From Rhizobium sp. BT04 (lineage in GTDB: Bacteria; Pseudomonadota; Alphaproteobacteria; Rhizobiales; Rhizobiaceae), in the NCBI RefSeq assembly GCF_030053135.1, contig NZ_CP125652.1, forward strand, positions 4,458,501 to 4,522,500: a stretch of 64,000 nucleotides of DNA. The letters run 5' to 3'. Numbering within the stretch: the first letter of the stretch is position 1; each line of letters starts with the position of its first letter. Both the position numbers and the translations under genes were made by a program. This document shows, piece by piece, positions 50,250 to 61,757 of the stretch. The notes below the pieces were generated by a model. It was given only the letters and a program-made list of their open reading frames with translations. It did not search any database and was not told the DNA's origin.

Positions 50250-51863
50250 TTATTCCGCCGCGATCTTGCCGGCCAGCTGCCGGTTCTTCATCAGCTTGTA
50301 GATGACGGAGTCCATCAGCGCCTGGAACGAAGCGTCGATGATGTTTTCCGAAACGCCGACCGTCCACCAGCGCACCCCGTCGCTGTCGGTGGATTCGATC
50401 AGCACGCGGGTGATCGCCTCCGTGCCGCCATTGAGGATACGCACCTTGAAATCGGCGAGCACCAGATCATCGATCTCGTGCTGATACTTGCCGAAATCCT
50501 TGCGCAGCGCGAGGTCGAGCGCGTTGACGGGACCTTCCGCATCGGCGACCGACATCAGCGTCTGGCCGTCGATGGTGATCTTGACCACCGCCTCCGAGAC
50601 GATCTTCACGCGGCCGAGACTGTCGAAGCGGCGCTCGATCATCACACGGAAGCCTTCGATGGTGAAGAATTCCGGGATCGTGCCGAGCGTGCGGCGCGCC
50701 AAGAGCTCGAAGCTCGCATCGGCGCCCTCATAGGCATAGCCGATGGATTCCCGTTCCTTGACGATGGAGATCAGCAGGTCGAGCTTCGGATCGTCCTTGG
50801 CGACCTCGATGCCGCGCCGCTTCAGCGCATTGATGAAGTTCGCCTTGCCGCCCTGGTCCGATACCATCACCTTGCGGAAATTGCCGACGCTTTCCGGCGG
50901 CACGTGTTCATAGGTGCGCGGGTCCTTGAGCAGCGCCGATGCATGGATGCCGGCCTTGGTGGCGAAGGCGGAAGCGCCGACATAGGGCATCTGGTGGTCG
51001 GGCGAGCGATTGAGCAGCTCGTCGAAGGCATGCGAGAGCCGGGTGAGGTTGAGCAGCCGCTCCTCGTCGATCGCCGTTTCGAAACGTGTGTTGTAGGCGC
51101 TCTTCAGCGCCAAGGTCGGGATCAGCGTCACCAGATTGGCATTGCCGCAGCGCTCGCCGATGCCGTTCAGCGTGCCCTGGATCTGCCGGACGCCGGCTTC
51201 GACCGCGGCAAGCGAATTGGCGACCGCCTGGCCGGTGTCGTTATGCGCATGAATGCCAAGACAGTGGCCAGGAACCCCTGAGGCGATCACCGCCTCGACG
51301 ATCGCCCGCACCTCGGGCGGCTGCGTGCCGCCATTGGTGTCGCAGAGCACGACCCAGCGTGCACCGCTCTCATAGGCCGTCTTGGCGCAGGCGAGTGCAT
51401 AGGCCGGATTGGCCTTGAAGCCGTCGAAGAAATGCTCGCAATCGACGATTGCTTCCTTGCCGGCGCCGACGGCTGCCTTGACGCTTTCGGCAATGCTTTC
51501 AAGGTTTTCCTCATTGGTGCAGCCGAGCGCCACCGCGACGTGATAATCCCAGCTCTTGGCGACGAAACAGATGGCGTCGCTCTTGGCCTGCAGCAGCCCG
51601 GCAATGCCGGGATCGTTGGAGACCGAAACACCCGCCCGCTTGGTCATGCCGAAGGCGACGAAGCGGGCCTGGCTGGTGCGCTTCTCGCTGAAGAAGGCGG
51701 TGTCGGTCGGATTGGCGCCGGGATATCCGCCCTCGACGTAATCGAAGCCGAATTCGTCCAGCATGGCGGCGATCGCAATCTTGTCTTCGACGGAAAAATC
51801 GATGCCGGGCGTCTGCTGCCCGTCCCGGAGCGTCGTGTCGAAGAGGTAGATGCGTTCTTTCAT
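50250..51863 (-). CDS. cimA: (R)-citramalate synthase CimA
   Basis: A 537-residue member of the isopropylmalate/citramalate synthase family that condenses pyruvate and acetyl-CoA on a route to 2-ketobutyrate and isoleucine. The DRE-TIM start YLFDTTLRDGQQTPG, the metal-ligand motif LGIHAHNDTGQAVAN and GTLNGIGERCGNANL are present. The C-terminal LeuA-type allosteric domain ends with IDASFQALMDSVIYKL. YVEGGYPGANPTD and overall length fit the CimA (TIGR00977) branch rather than LeuA. GGGAGG precedes the ATG by 7 bases. Confidence 0.9.
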   Translation of the reverse strand: MKERIYLFDTTLRDGQQTPGIDFSVEDKIAIAAMLDEFGFDYVEGGYPGANPTDTAFFSEKRTSQARFVAFGMTKRAGVSVSNDPGIAGLLQAKSDAICFVAKSWDYHVAVALGCTNEENLESIAESVKAAVGAGKEAIVDCEHFFDGFKANPAYALACAKTAYESGARWVVLCDTNGGTQPPEVRAIVEAVIASGVPGHCLGIHAHNDTGQAVANSLAAVEAGVRQIQGTLNGIGERCGNANLVTLIPTLALKSAYNTRFETAIDEERLLNLTRLSHAFDELLNRSPDHQMPYVGASAFATKAGIHASALLKDPRTYEHVPPESVGNFRKVMVSDQGGKANFINALKRRGIEVAKDDPKLDLLISIVKERESIGYAYEGADASFELLARRTLGTIPEFFTIEGFRVMIERRFDSLGRVKIVSEAVVKITIDGQTLMSVADAEGPVNALDLALRKDFGKYQHEIDDLVLADFKVRILNGGTEAITRVLIESTDSDGVRWWTVGVSENIIDASFQALMDSVIYKLMKNRQLAGKIAAE

Positions 51864-51921
51864 ATCGTTTCCTCCCGCCAAGCGGGTTGTTCTGGAGCGC
51901 GGATGCCGCCCCTCGCCAACA

Positions 51922-53353
<1,432 letters not shown>

Positions 53354-53357
<4 letters not shown>

Positions 53358-53842
53358 GAGGTCTCTCCGAGGGGCCAGATTTTCGTGTCGTGGTCGGGGT
53401 GCTGATGATTGCTCGCCGCGATCGCGTTTTCGCGGTCGGGCGTTTCAGGTGCCGGTTCCAGCGGCAGATCGTCGAGCGCGTGAAACCAGGACATCTTCTG
53501 GCCGGTATTCGACTGCGCCACCGGCTTGACGACATCAGGCTCGTCGAGCGAGCCGAGGGTGAGATTGATGAAATCAGTCCCCGGGATGTCGTAGAACAGC
53601 GGCGTGCCGCACTCGCCGCAGAAACCGCGTCGCACCAGATCCGACGACTGAAACCATTTCGGCGCGCCACGCGTCAATTCGAAATCCTGGCGATTTGCCG
53701 CAGCCAGCGGCATGAAATAATTGCCCGCCGCCTTCTGGCACATGCGGCAATGGCAAAGATGGGGATAGCCGAGTTCGCCTTTGGCACGGTAACGCAATGC
53801 CCCGCACTGGCACCCGCCGCTTTTGTCCGTTTCCGTCGTCAT
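53354..53842 (-). CDS. GFA-domain protein 2 (CENP-V/GFA family)
   Basis: A 162-residue paralogue of the flanking GFA proteins. Cys clusters are GGCQCGALRY, LCHCRMCQK and GFCGECGTPLFY. The C-terminus reads HQHPDHDTKIWPLG. It is the most divergent of the three, with NYFMPLAAANRQDFEL where the others have [10 protein letters not shown] or YYAPLVSVRG. ATG at 53842 overlaps the upstream stop by four bases; its own stop overlaps the next start in the same way. Confidence 0.88.
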
Positions 53843-54315
53843 CCGAGCTCCTTGGGTGGCCATGCCTGCGTTTCATGATCGGGATGCTGGTAGGAGATGA
53901 GTTCGTGCAGGAAAGAGCCCGCCGTCAGATCCGCCTCCGTTCTTTCTCCGGGCAGTTCGTGCAGATGGTCGACGAATCCGATCTTGCCTTCCACGCCCCA
54001 TTGAATGGTCGGCGGAAACGCCGAAGGATCGTCGAAGGCGCCCGCGGCAATCGCCATTCCATCCGGTGCCTCATAGGTCAGCGGCGTGCCGCAATCGCCG
54101 CAGAAGCCGCGCTCGACGAAATTGGAAGAGCGGAACCGCTTCCGCTCTCCGCGCGTCCATTCGAAATCGGTGCCGCGCACCGAGACCAGCGGCGCGTAGT
54201 AGGCGCCGAACGCCTTCTGGCACATGCGGCAATGGCAGATCGACGAATCCTTGAGTTCGCCGCTGACGCGAAAGCGGATCGCGCCGCATTGGCAGCCGCC
54301 GGTGTAGGTATTCAT
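53839..54315 (-). CDS. GFA-domain protein 3 (CENP-V/GFA family), first of the run
   Basis: A 158-residue GFA-family protein with Cys clusters GGCQCGAIRF, ICHCRMCQK and GFCGDCGTPLTY, and the shared C-terminal SYQHPDHETQAWPPKEL. It opens the GFA-GFA-GFA-pip unit; all three junctions are ATGA overlaps. The high similarity and shared tail point to local duplication. Confidence 0.88.
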   Translation of the reverse strand: MNTYTGGCQCGAIRFRVSGELKDSSICHCRMCQKAFGAYYAPLVSVRGTDFEWTRGERKRFRSSNFVERGFCGDCGTPLTYEAPDGMAIAAGAFDDPSAFPPTIQWGVEGKIGFVDHLHELPGERTEADLTAGSFLHELISYQHPDHETQAWPPKELG

Positions 54316-54354
54316 CGGCTATTCCTCCCTTGGGATTCCAGCCTGGGCGCCAAG

Positions 54355-54506
54355 ACCCCTCCCAACCCTCCCCACAAGGGGGAGGGCTCGCTTGTGGCAC
54401 CACCTTCGCTTCCGCCTCGAATGCCGGCAGTTATGGCGAGGTCGCATCGGAGCAGCGCGGCACCGTAGCCCCTCCCCCTTGTGGGGAGGGGTTGGGGAGG
54501 GGCCTT
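54355..54506. repeat. About 150-bp element with inverted C/G-rich ends, copy 2
   Basis: The left end contains CTCCCCACAAGGGGGAGGG and the right end CCCCTCCCCCTTGTGGGG followed by AGGGGTTGGGGAGGGG. It is the inverted counterpart of the element at 2292-2444 and nearly the same length. It fills the gap between cysS and the GFA operon. Confidence 0.75.
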
Positions 54507-54523
54507 ATCCCAACACGCTGCGC

Positions 54524-55915
54524 TCACCGCTTCACCTCCCACGTCGTCACCCGCTCGCCGGTCGCCGCATCCTTGCCGTCCTTCAACTGGATGCCTTTTG
54601 CCGTTAGTTCCTCGCGGATCTTGTCGGCCTCGGCAAAATTCTTCGCCTTCAGCATTTCGAGGCGCATGGCGACCAGCGCATCGACCGCCGCCGCCACGGC
54701 TTCGTCGATCTCCGTCTTTTTCGGCAACAGGCCCAGAAGGTCGGCCGTTGCGGCAAAGGTGGCGCCGGCGGCGGGATCCGTATGAGCGGCCTGCGCCAGC
54801 GCATGCAATGCCTGCACCGCCGCCACCGTGTTGAGGTCGTCGGCCAGTGCCTTCAGCACGCCGTCGTCAGGTGCGGCATCGCCGGCATCTGTTGCCGGCC
54901 ATTTGGCGAGCAGCCGTTCGGCCTCTTCCAGCCGCTTGATCGAGAAATCGATCGGCTCGCGGTAATGCGTCATCAGCATCGCCAGCCGCAGCACTTCCCC
55001 CGGCCATTTCCGCCCGCCGAAAATCTGCGTGTGCAGCAGATCGTGGATGGTGACGAAATTGCCTTCGGATTTCGACATCTTGCGGCCTTCGACCTGCACG
55101 AAGCCGTTGTGCATCCAGACATTCGCCATCACCTCGGTCCCATGGGCGCAGCGCGACTGGGCGATCTCGTTTTCATGATGCGGGAAGATCAGGTCCAGCC
55201 CGCCGCCGTGAATGTCGAAGACATCGCCGAGATAACGCCGGCTCATCGCCGAGCATTCGATGTGCCAGCCGGGCCGGCCGCGGCCCCACGGGCTCTCCCA
55301 GCCGGGTTCGTTATGGCCAGACAATTTCCAGAGCACGAAATCGCCCGGGTTCTTCTTGTGCGCATCGACGGCGACGCGGGCGCCGGCCTGCTGTTCGTCG
55401 AGCGGGCGCTTCGAAAGCTGGCCGTAATCCGCCATGGATTTGGTGTCGAACAGCACTTCGCCCGCTGCGACATAGGCATGGCCGTTGCCGATCAGCTTCT
55501 CGATGATCTCGGTCATCTCAGCGATATTGTCGGTGGCGCGCGGCTCGACGTCAGGCTCCAGGCAGCCGAGTTCGGCGACATCGGCGTGAAACTGCGTCTC
55601 GGTCTTTTCGGTGACCGCCCGGATTGCCTCATTGAGCGGCAGGCCCGGATGATCTCTCAGCGCCCGCGCATTGATCTTGTCGTCGACGTCAGTGATGTTG
55701 CGGGCATAGGTGACGTGATCTGCGCCATAGATATGGCGCAGCAGCCGGAACAGCACGTCGAAGACGATGACCGGCCGGGCATTGCCGATATGGGCGAAGT
55801 CATAGACGGTCGGGCCGCAGACATACATGCGGACATTGTCGGGATCGATCGGCGCAAACACCGATTTTTCCCGCGTCAGCGTGTTGTACAGCTTCAGTTC
55901 CGGCGTCGCGTCCAT
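54524..55915 (-). CDS. cysS: Cysteinyl-tRNA synthetase CysS
   Basis: A 463-residue class I aminoacyl-tRNA synthetase. The HIGH motif is in [18 protein letters not shown], whose Cys is a zinc ligand, and the KMSKS loop in [26 protein letters not shown] supplies further zinc-site residues. The DALR and anticodon-binding region is at the C-terminus. Length is standard. Confidence 0.96.
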   Translation of the reverse strand: MDATPELKLYNTLTREKSVFAPIDPDNVRMYVCGPTVYDFAHIGNARPVIVFDVLFRLLRHIYGADHVTYARNITDVDDKINARALRDHPGLPLNEAIRAVTEKTETQFHADVAELGCLEPDVEPRATDNIAEMTEIIEKLIGNGHAYVAAGEVLFDTKSMADYGQLSKRPLDEQQAGARVAVDAHKKNPGDFVLWKLSGHNEPGWESPWGRGRPGWHIECSAMSRRYLGDVFDIHGGGLDLIFPHHENEIAQSRCAHGTEVMANVWMHNGFVQVEGRKMSKSEGNFVTIHDLLHTQIFGGRKWPGEVLRLAMLMTHYREPIDFSIKRLEEAERLLAKWPATDAGDAAPDDGVLKALADDLNTVAAVQALHALAQAAHTDPAAGATFAATADLLGLLPKKTEIDEAVAAAVDALVAMRLEMLKAKNFAEADKIREELTAKGIQLKDGKDAATGERVTTWEVKR

Positions 55916-56270
55916 TCCACTCTCCCAAAGGCACGATCAGAAAAATAGTGCGACCGGCGGACCGGGGCGTTTCGCATCTTGACTATCTGGGAGACGAAAA
56001 CGGCCGGGCCAGCGCTCGCGCTAGCGAATAATCTTCCGGCAGATAATGCAGGTAACCGTTTTCATGGCGCGATTTATGGCGTGGGAATGGCATTTGGTCA
56101 AGAGGGACGAGGAGCGATCCGGCGGCAACCGGAGCGACATATCCGGTGACTCGATTGCAAGGGCGAGCGTCCGGCGAAGACACGGGTGCGCACGCCGAGA
56201 CTCGTCCGCCATTTTCACGGCACAAATCGCGAATAGCCAATTGGCAGGCTGTTGAAAATAGGGGGAATGA
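55916..56270. other. Gene-free region between cysS and the GH25 gene
   Basis: 355 bases. Short frames exist on both strands but show no family motif, no matching ribosome-binding site and unlikely composition. The divergent promoters of cysS and the GH25 gene are presumably here; none was identified with confidence. Confidence 0.4.
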
Positions 56271-57020
56271 GTGAGAAGCTTGGTCTGGGGAACGATCGGA
56301 GCGACTGCAATTCTGATGGTCGCATCCGCCGCTTATTTCGCATACGATTTCGGCATGCTTCGTTTCAACAATCCATCTTTGTCTACCCATCCGATCCAAG
56401 GCATCGATGTCAGCCATCACCAGGGCGACATCGATTGGAAGACCGTTGCCGCGCAGCCGAACGTGCGTTTTGCGATCATGAAGGCGACCGAAGGCGGCGA
56501 CCACAAGGATTCCCGGTTCGCCGACAACTGGCAGCGCGCCGGAGACGCCGGAGTGGTCAGGGGCGCTTATCATTTCTTCACCTTCTGCCGCCCGGGCAGG
56601 GATCAGGCGCAGAATGTCCTGGCGACCGTGCCGAAGGAGCCGGGAACCCTGCCCATCGCCGTCGACCTGGAGTTTGTCGGCAATTGCAACAAGGTCCCGA
56701 CGCTCGAGGAAATGGCGACGGAGGTGAACGCCTTCTTCACCGAGCTGAAAGGCACCTTTCCGGAAAAGCCGATTTTCTACGTCACGCAGGAGTTCTTCGA
56801 TCAGTATCTGAAAGGCAATGAATCCCGCTTCCCCGACCACTATCTCTGGCTGCGAAGCGTGTTCAAGGAGCCGAGCCACGAGGGATGCGGTCGCTGGTCG
56901 ATCTGGCAATTTGCCGATAACGGCACCTTGGACGGCATCCGGGGACCGGTGGACCTCAATGCACTATGCCCGTCGGAAACGGACCTGGCGCACCTGTTCC
57001 CAGCCGTTGCAGCGAAGTGA
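56271..57020 (+). CDS. GH25 lysozyme-like muramidase, membrane-anchored
   Basis: A 249-residue glycoside hydrolase family 25 protein. One N-terminal membrane segment or uncleaved signal (WGTIGATAILMVASAAYFAY) precedes the domain. Family motifs are GIDVSHHQGDIDW with the catalytic Asp, FAIMKATEGG, GAYHFFTF and IAVDLEFVGNC with the acidic pair. GH25 enzymes cleave the glycan of peptidoglycan; chromosomal copies exist in many Gram-negative bacteria. GTG start with a GGGGG-containing Shine-Dalgarno sequence 6 bases before it. No holin or endolysin neighbours are present, so it is not an obvious prophage remnant. Confidence 0.88.
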   Translation: MRSLVWGTIGATAILMVASAAYFAYDFGMLRFNNPSLSTHPIQGIDVSHHQGDIDWKTVAAQPNVRFAIMKATEGGDHKDSRFADNWQRAGDAGVVRGAYHFFTFCRPGRDQAQNVLATVPKEPGTLPIAVDLEFVGNCNKVPTLEEMATEVNAFFTELKGTFPEKPIFYVTQEFFDQYLKGNESRFPDHYLWLRSVFKEPSHEGCGRWSIWQFADNGTLDGIRGPVDLNALCPSETDLAHLFPAVAAK

Positions 57021-57030
57021 GAGTTGCGGC

Positions 57031-57771
57031 TTATTCCGGCAAGCGGTAGTCCACCAGCTTGTTCTCCCGCACGATGAACAGCTTGCCCGTCTCGGTCACT
57101 CCGGGACCGAGCAGCGGCAGGATCGCCTTCGCCACCTCGGATGGATGCGGCAGCGTCTGCGGATCTTCGCCGGGCACGGCCTGTGCCCGCATGGCGGTGC
57201 GGGTCGCGCCGGGATCGACGCTGGTGATGCGCAGCGCCGTCGACTGGCTCTCGCCGGCCCAGGTGCGCGCCAGCGCCTCGACGGCGGCCTTGGACGCGGA
57301 GTATGCGCCCCAGAAGGGACGGCATTTATGCGCGGCACCCGAAGACAGGATGACGGCGCGGCCGGCATCGGAACGGGCGAGCAGCGGATCGACCGAGCGG
57401 ATCAGCCGCCATGTCGCGGTGACGTTGATGGTCATCACCTTTTCGAACACCTTCGCTTCGATATGGCCGATCGGCGAAATCACCCCGAGCACGCCCGCAT
57501 TGGCGACCAGGATGTCGAGCCTGCCCCAGCGCTCGAAGATCGAGCCGCCGAGCGCGTCGATCGCATTCATGTCGGCAAGGTCGAAGGGCACCAGCGTCGC
57601 CGTGCCGCCGACGGCCTTGATCGCATCGTCGAGATCCTCGAGCCCGCCGACCGTGCGGGCGCAGGCAATCACATGGGCGCCCGCTTTGGCAAGTTCCAGT
57701 GCCGTGAAATAGCCGATGCCGCGCGACGCACCGGTGACGAGTGCGATCTTGCCCTCAAGATTGATGTTCAT
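57031..57771 (-). CDS. Short-chain dehydrogenase/reductase (SDR)
   Basis: A 246-residue classical SDR. The nucleotide-binding TGASRGIGYFTAL, the ILVANAGVLG strand and the active-site Ser and YSASK (VILSSGAAHKCRPFWGAYSASK) are intact. The substrate is unknown. It is convergent with the GH25 gene and lies 74 bases downstream of purF on the same strand; a hairpin between them suggests separate transcription. Confidence 0.9.
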   Translation of the reverse strand: MNINLEGKIALVTGASRGIGYFTALELAKAGAHVIACARTVGGLEDLDDAIKAVGGTATLVPFDLADMNAIDALGGSIFERWGRLDILVANAGVLGVISPIGHIEAKVFEKVMTINVTATWRLIRSVDPLLARSDAGRAVILSSGAAHKCRPFWGAYSASKAAVEALARTWAGESQSTALRITSVDPGATRTAMRAQAVPGEDPQTLPHPSEVAKAILPLLGPGVTETGKLFIVRENKLVDYRLPE

Positions 57772-57796
57772 GATGTCATATTCCCCGACGAAGGGA

Positions 57797-57816
57797 GAGG
57801 GGTGCGGTGACCCCTC
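57797..57816 (-). terminator. Small hairpin downstream of purF
   Basis: GAGGGGT (57797-57803) and ACCCCTC (57810-57816) form a 7-bp stem with a 6-base loop between purF and the SDR gene. No T-run follows, so this is only a candidate terminator. Confidence 0.35.
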
Positions 57817-57845
57817 CGGATGGATGATGGGAAAGCCGGCCCGTA

Positions 57846-59336
57846 TCAGCCGTTGCTGGCAAGCATCGAAAGCTTGTTGCCCATGGACTCGCCGTTCTTA
57901 TCGAGGAGGCGGGTCGGATAGTCACCGGTGAAATAGTGATCGGTGAACTGCGGCCGGGCCGGGTTGCGATCCTCACCGCCGACGGCGCGATAGAGGCCGT
58001 TGATCGACAGGAAAGCAAGCGAATCCGCGCCGATATATTTGGCCATGGCTTCGACATCGGCATACTGGTTCGCCAGCAGCTTTTCGGCATCGGGCGTGTC
58101 GATGCCGTAGAAATCCGGGAAGAAGATCATCGGGCTTGCGACGCGGACATGAACTTCGCGTGCGCCGGCTTCACGGATCATCTGGACGATCTTGAGAGAG
58201 GTCGTGCCGCGCACGATGGAATCGTCCACCAGCACCACGCGCTTGCCTTCGATCATTGCGCGGTTGGCGGAATGCTTCAGCTTCACGCCGAAGGCGCGGA
58301 TCTGCTGCGTCGGCTCAATGAAGGTGCGCCCGACATAATGGTTGCGGATGATGCCGTATTCGAAGGGAATGCCGCTCTGCTGGGCATAGCCGAGAGCCGC
58401 AGGCGTGCCGCCATCCGGCACCGGCACGATCACGTCGGCATCGACGGGCGATTCCTTGGCGAGGTTCATGCCCATGTTCTTGCGGGTGGTATAGACATTG
58501 CGGCCGCCGACGACCGAGTCCGGTCGGGCGAAATAGACATATTCGAACAGGCAGAGGCGCTCCGGCTGCGGCTTGCTGGGCTTGCGTGCATCGATGCTGA
58601 TCGAGCCGTCAGGCTGGATTTCGCAGATGACGACTTCGCCGTTCTCAACGTCGCGGATGAACTTGGCGCCGATGATGTCGAGCGCGCAGGTTTCCGAGCA
58701 GAAGATCGGCTTGCCGTCGAGTTCGCCCATGACAAGCGGGCGGATGCCGGTGGGATCGCGCGCGGCAATCAGCTTGGTGCGCGTCATGGCGAGCATCGAA
58801 TAGCCGCCTTCCATCTGGCGAATGGCGTCGATGAAGCGGTCGGATGTCGAAGCGTGGCGGGAACGGGCGATGAGGTGGAGGACGACTTCGGTATCGGAGG
58901 TCGACTGACAGATGGCGCCGGTGGCGATGATCTGGCGGCGCAGCGTCAGGCCGTTGGTGAAATTGCCGTTATGGGCAATGGCGATGCCGCCTTCTTCCAG
59001 TTCAGCAAAGAGCGGCTGCACGTTGCGCATGGCCACTTCGCCCGTTGTCGAGTAGCGCGTATGACCGATCGACATGCTGCCGGGCAGGCGGGCGAGCGTC
59101 ATCGGATTGGTATAATGGTCGCCGACGAGGCCCATATGGCGCTCTTGATAAAAGCGCTTGCCGTCGAAGGACACGATGCCGGCCGCTTCCTGCCCACGAT
59201 GCTGAAGCGCATGCAGGCCAAGAGCGGTGAGGGCCGCGGCATCGGGATGTCCCAAAATTCCGAAAACCCCGCATTCTTCATGCAGCGTATCTCCGTCGAG
59301 CGGATCGTCGGTCGGGATGGCATGGGACTGGTTCAT
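57846..59336 (-). CDS. purF: Amidophosphoribosyltransferase PurF
   Basis: A 496-residue enzyme catalysing the first committed step of purine synthesis, from PRPP and glutamine to phosphoribosylamine. The Ntn-type glutaminase nucleophile is Cys22 in HEECGVFGIL, exposed after removal of a 21-residue propeptide. The PRPP-binding loop is VVLVDDSIVRGTTS. Further family motifs are HNGNFTNG and PVPDGGTPAALGYA. It follows cvpA on the same strand, as in many proteobacteria. Confidence 0.96.
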   Translation of the reverse strand: MNQSHAIPTDDPLDGDTLHEECGVFGILGHPDAAALTALGLHALQHRGQEAAGIVSFDGKRFYQERHMGLVGDHYTNPMTLARLPGSMSIGHTRYSTTGEVAMRNVQPLFAELEEGGIAIAHNGNFTNGLTLRRQIIATGAICQSTSDTEVVLHLIARSRHASTSDRFIDAIRQMEGGYSMLAMTRTKLIAARDPTGIRPLVMGELDGKPIFCSETCALDIIGAKFIRDVENGEVVICEIQPDGSISIDARKPSKPQPERLCLFEYVYFARPDSVVGGRNVYTTRKNMGMNLAKESPVDADVIVPVPDGGTPAALGYAQQSGIPFEYGIIRNHYVGRTFIEPTQQIRAFGVKLKHSANRAMIEGKRVVLVDDSIVRGTTSLKIVQMIREAGAREVHVRVASPMIFFPDFYGIDTPDAEKLLANQYADVEAMAKYIGADSLAFLSINGLYRAVGGEDRNPARPQFTDHYFTGDYPTRLLDKNGESMGNKLSMLASNG

Positions 59337-59484
59337 TTCTGCGGGCCTCTGCTCTCACAAGAATGGATCGGCATTTCCAGAAATAACTGAAGCCCGGCGG
59401 AGCTGGACTGCCCGGCCGGACCCCTCATTTCGTCCCGCTCAAATGGCAATTGCCTTAAGGCGGGTCAAGCTCTTGAACACTGTG

Positions 59485-60102
59485 TCAATTCGCCGGCTGC
59501 TGTGCAGGCGCGGTCGGTGCGTCTTCCGCCGGAGCCTGGTCGCCCGTCGGCGGATTGGTACCTTCCGTGCCCTGTGCCTGCGGCTGAAGCTTATCACGGA
59601 TGCTCGCCGGTATCATCTGGGCAAATTGCTCCGGCAGAACCGATTTCAGCTTCACGACCATCGAATCCAGGAAGGGCTTCGACTTCGCGTCGTTGACCCA
59701 GGCCGGGCGGTGGTCGACATCGACCAGCCAGTTCCAGAAGGCGACGGCGACGACGAGCAGCAGCACGCCGCGCGCTGCCCCGAACAGGAAGCCGAGTGTG
59801 CGGTCGAGCGCGCCGACGCGGCTGTCGATGATGAAATCGGCGATCTTCATCGTGATGAAGGAGATGACGATGAGCGCGATCAGGAAGACGACCGCTGCCG
59901 AGCCGACGATCGCGATGCGATCGTCATCGGTGTATTTCTTCGCATAGGGCAGCAGGTAGGGATAGAGATAGTAGGCCGCCGCCGCCGAACCGCCCCAGCT
60001 CGCGATCGAGAGGATCTCGCGCGAGAAGCCGCGGACCATCGCCAGCACGGCGGAGAAGAGCACGACGCCGATGACAATACCGTCGAAAATCGTAATGGGC
60101 AT
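59485..60102 (-). CDS. cvpA: CvpA family inner-membrane protein
   Basis: A 205-residue membrane protein with four hydrophobic segments in residues 1-125 and a C-terminal Pro/Ala/Gln-rich tail. The CvpA start ITIFDGIVIGVVLFSAVLAM and the RGFSREILSI and DRTLGFLFGAARG motifs are clear. CvpA is linked with colicin V production and purF in E. coli; it often precedes purF, as here. The biochemical function is unknown. Confidence 0.88.
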   Translation of the reverse strand: MPITIFDGIVIGVVLFSAVLAMVRGFSREILSIASWGGSAAAAYYLYPYLLPYAKKYTDDDRIAIVGSAAVVFLIALIVISFITMKIADFIIDSRVGALDRTLGFLFGAARGVLLLVVAVAFWNWLVDVDHRPAWVNDAKSKPFLDSMVVKLKSVLPEQFAQMIPASIRDKLQPQAQGTEGTNPPTGDQAPAEDAPTAPAQQPAN

Positions 60103-60192
60103 GTAATTTCAACTCCAGGACTGCCGCTTGGCGGCCGTGTCGTGCCTTATCGTGTGCCTCCTATATCATCACCAATCTTGGCAATGAAAGGA

Positions 60193-61593
60193 TCAAACCT
60201 CGTCTTCCACACGCAGCGCTCCCTTCGACCCGGCGATGCGCGCGACCAGATCCGGCAGGCTTTCGACCTCGCTCCAGCGCCCGCCGGAACCTTTCGGCAG
60301 TTCAGCGGAGGCGGACGGAAGCAGTGCAGCGGAAAAACCCAGCTTCTCGGCTTCCTTGAGGCGCTGGGCGGTATGAGCAACCGGCCGGATGGCGCCCGAC
60401 AGGCTGACTTCGCCGAAATAGACGCAATCTGCAGGAAGGGCAATACCAGCAAGCGAGGAAACGAGCGCCGAAGCGACGGCCAGATCGGCCGCCGGTTCGG
60501 TGATGCGGTAACCGCCGGCAACGTTGAGGTAGACGTCGTGCTGGCCAAGCCGCACGCCGCAATGGGCTTCGAGCACCGCGAGGATCATCGACAGCCGGGC
60601 CGAATCCCAGCCGACGACGGCGCGCCTGGGCGTGCCGAGTGAAGTCGGCGCCACCAGCGCCTGCACCTCGACGAGCACTGGACGCGTGCCCTCCATGCCG
60701 GCAAAGACGGCAGCGCCCGGCGATTTCTCGTTGCGCTCGCCGAGGAAGAGCTCCGAGGGGTTGGCGACCTCGCGCAAGCCTTTGTCGGACATTTCGAAGA
60801 CGCCGATCTCGTCGGTCGGGCCGAAGCGGTTCTTGACCGTGCGCAGGATGCGGTAGTGATGACCGCGATCGCCTTCGAAATAGAGCACGGCATCGACCAT
60901 GTGCTCGACGACGCGCGGGCCGGCGATCTGCCCGTCCTTGGTCACATGGCCGACGAGCACCATGGCAGCCCCGGTCTGCTTGGCAAAACGGATCATCGCC
61001 TGCACGCCGGTACGCACCTGCGTCACCGTTCCCGGCGCGGATTCGGCCAGTTCGCTCCACAGCGTCTGGATGGAATCGATGATGACGAGATCAGGCCTTT
61101 TGCCCTCGGCGAGCGTCGCCAGAATGTCCTCGACATTGGTCTCGGCCGCCAGCATCACGTCGGTATCGGCCGCCGCAAGGCGCTGCGCCCGCAGCCGGAC
61201 CTGCGCCACGGCTTCTTCGCCGGAGACGTAGATGATCTTGTGGCCGCGTCGCGCAAGGGCGGCCGCCGCCTGCATCAGCAGCGTCGATTTGCCGATGCCG
61301 GGATCGCCGCCGATCAGCACTGCCGATCCCCTGACGAAACCACCGCCGAGCGCCCGGTCGAGCTCCGACATGGCGGTATGAATACGCGGCGCCTCCTCGA
61401 TCTCGCCCGACAGCGCCGTCAGCGTCACCGGCCGGCCCTTTTTCGGCGTCTTGCCGGGACCGGAGCCGATCCCGCCCATCGGGTCTTCTTCGACGATAGT
61501 GTTCCACTCGCCGCAGTTTTCGCATTTGCCGGCCCAGCGGTTATGAACCGTGCCGCAGCTCTGGCAGATGAATTGTGTCCTGGCCTTGGCCAT
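60193..61593 (-). CDS. radA: DNA repair protein RadA
   Basis: A 466-residue RecA-related ATPase acting in branch migration during recombinational repair. An N-terminal four-Cys zinc finger (Cys10, 13, 24, 27) is followed by the Walker A GGDPGIGKSTLL, the RadA-specific KNRFG motif (VKNRFGPTDEIG) and a C-terminal Lon-like domain (VYFGEVSLSGAIRPV). It lies just upstream of cvpA-purF on the same strand. Confidence 0.95.
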   Translation of the reverse strand: MAKARTQFICQSCGTVHNRWAGKCENCGEWNTIVEEDPMGGIGSGPGKTPKKGRPVTLTALSGEIEEAPRIHTAMSELDRALGGGFVRGSAVLIGGDPGIGKSTLLMQAAAALARRGHKIIYVSGEEAVAQVRLRAQRLAAADTDVMLAAETNVEDILATLAEGKRPDLVIIDSIQTLWSELAESAPGTVTQVRTGVQAMIRFAKQTGAAMVLVGHVTKDGQIAGPRVVEHMVDAVLYFEGDRGHHYRILRTVKNRFGPTDEIGVFEMSDKGLREVANPSELFLGERNEKSPGAAVFAGMEGTRPVLVEVQALVAPTSLGTPRRAVVGWDSARLSMILAVLEAHCGVRLGQHDVYLNVAGGYRITEPAADLAVASALVSSLAGIALPADCVYFGEVSLSGAIRPVAHTAQRLKEAEKLGFSAALLPSASAELPKGSGGRWSEVESLPDLVARIAGSKGALRVEDEV

Positions 61594-61757
61594 CGATTAC
61601 TCTTTCAGTCCGGTTCCCGAGGCAAGCAGACGCGCCGCTTCATCGAATCATTGTGGTGCTTGAGATAATGGCTATCGCGACGGATCAAAACTAATGATTT
61701 CCCCATCAGCGCGCGCCGTGTCTATCCTTTGCCTTTGCTCATCCGGAATGGTGGAAG

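Noticed and set aside
56271..57020. The GH25 gene as a sign of a prophage
   Set aside because: No integrase, capsid, tail, holin or terminase genes are nearby and the flanks are housekeeping genes.
57936..59390. A 484-codon open frame antisense to purF
   Set aside because: No start signal or motif; purF on the other strand is complete and conserved.
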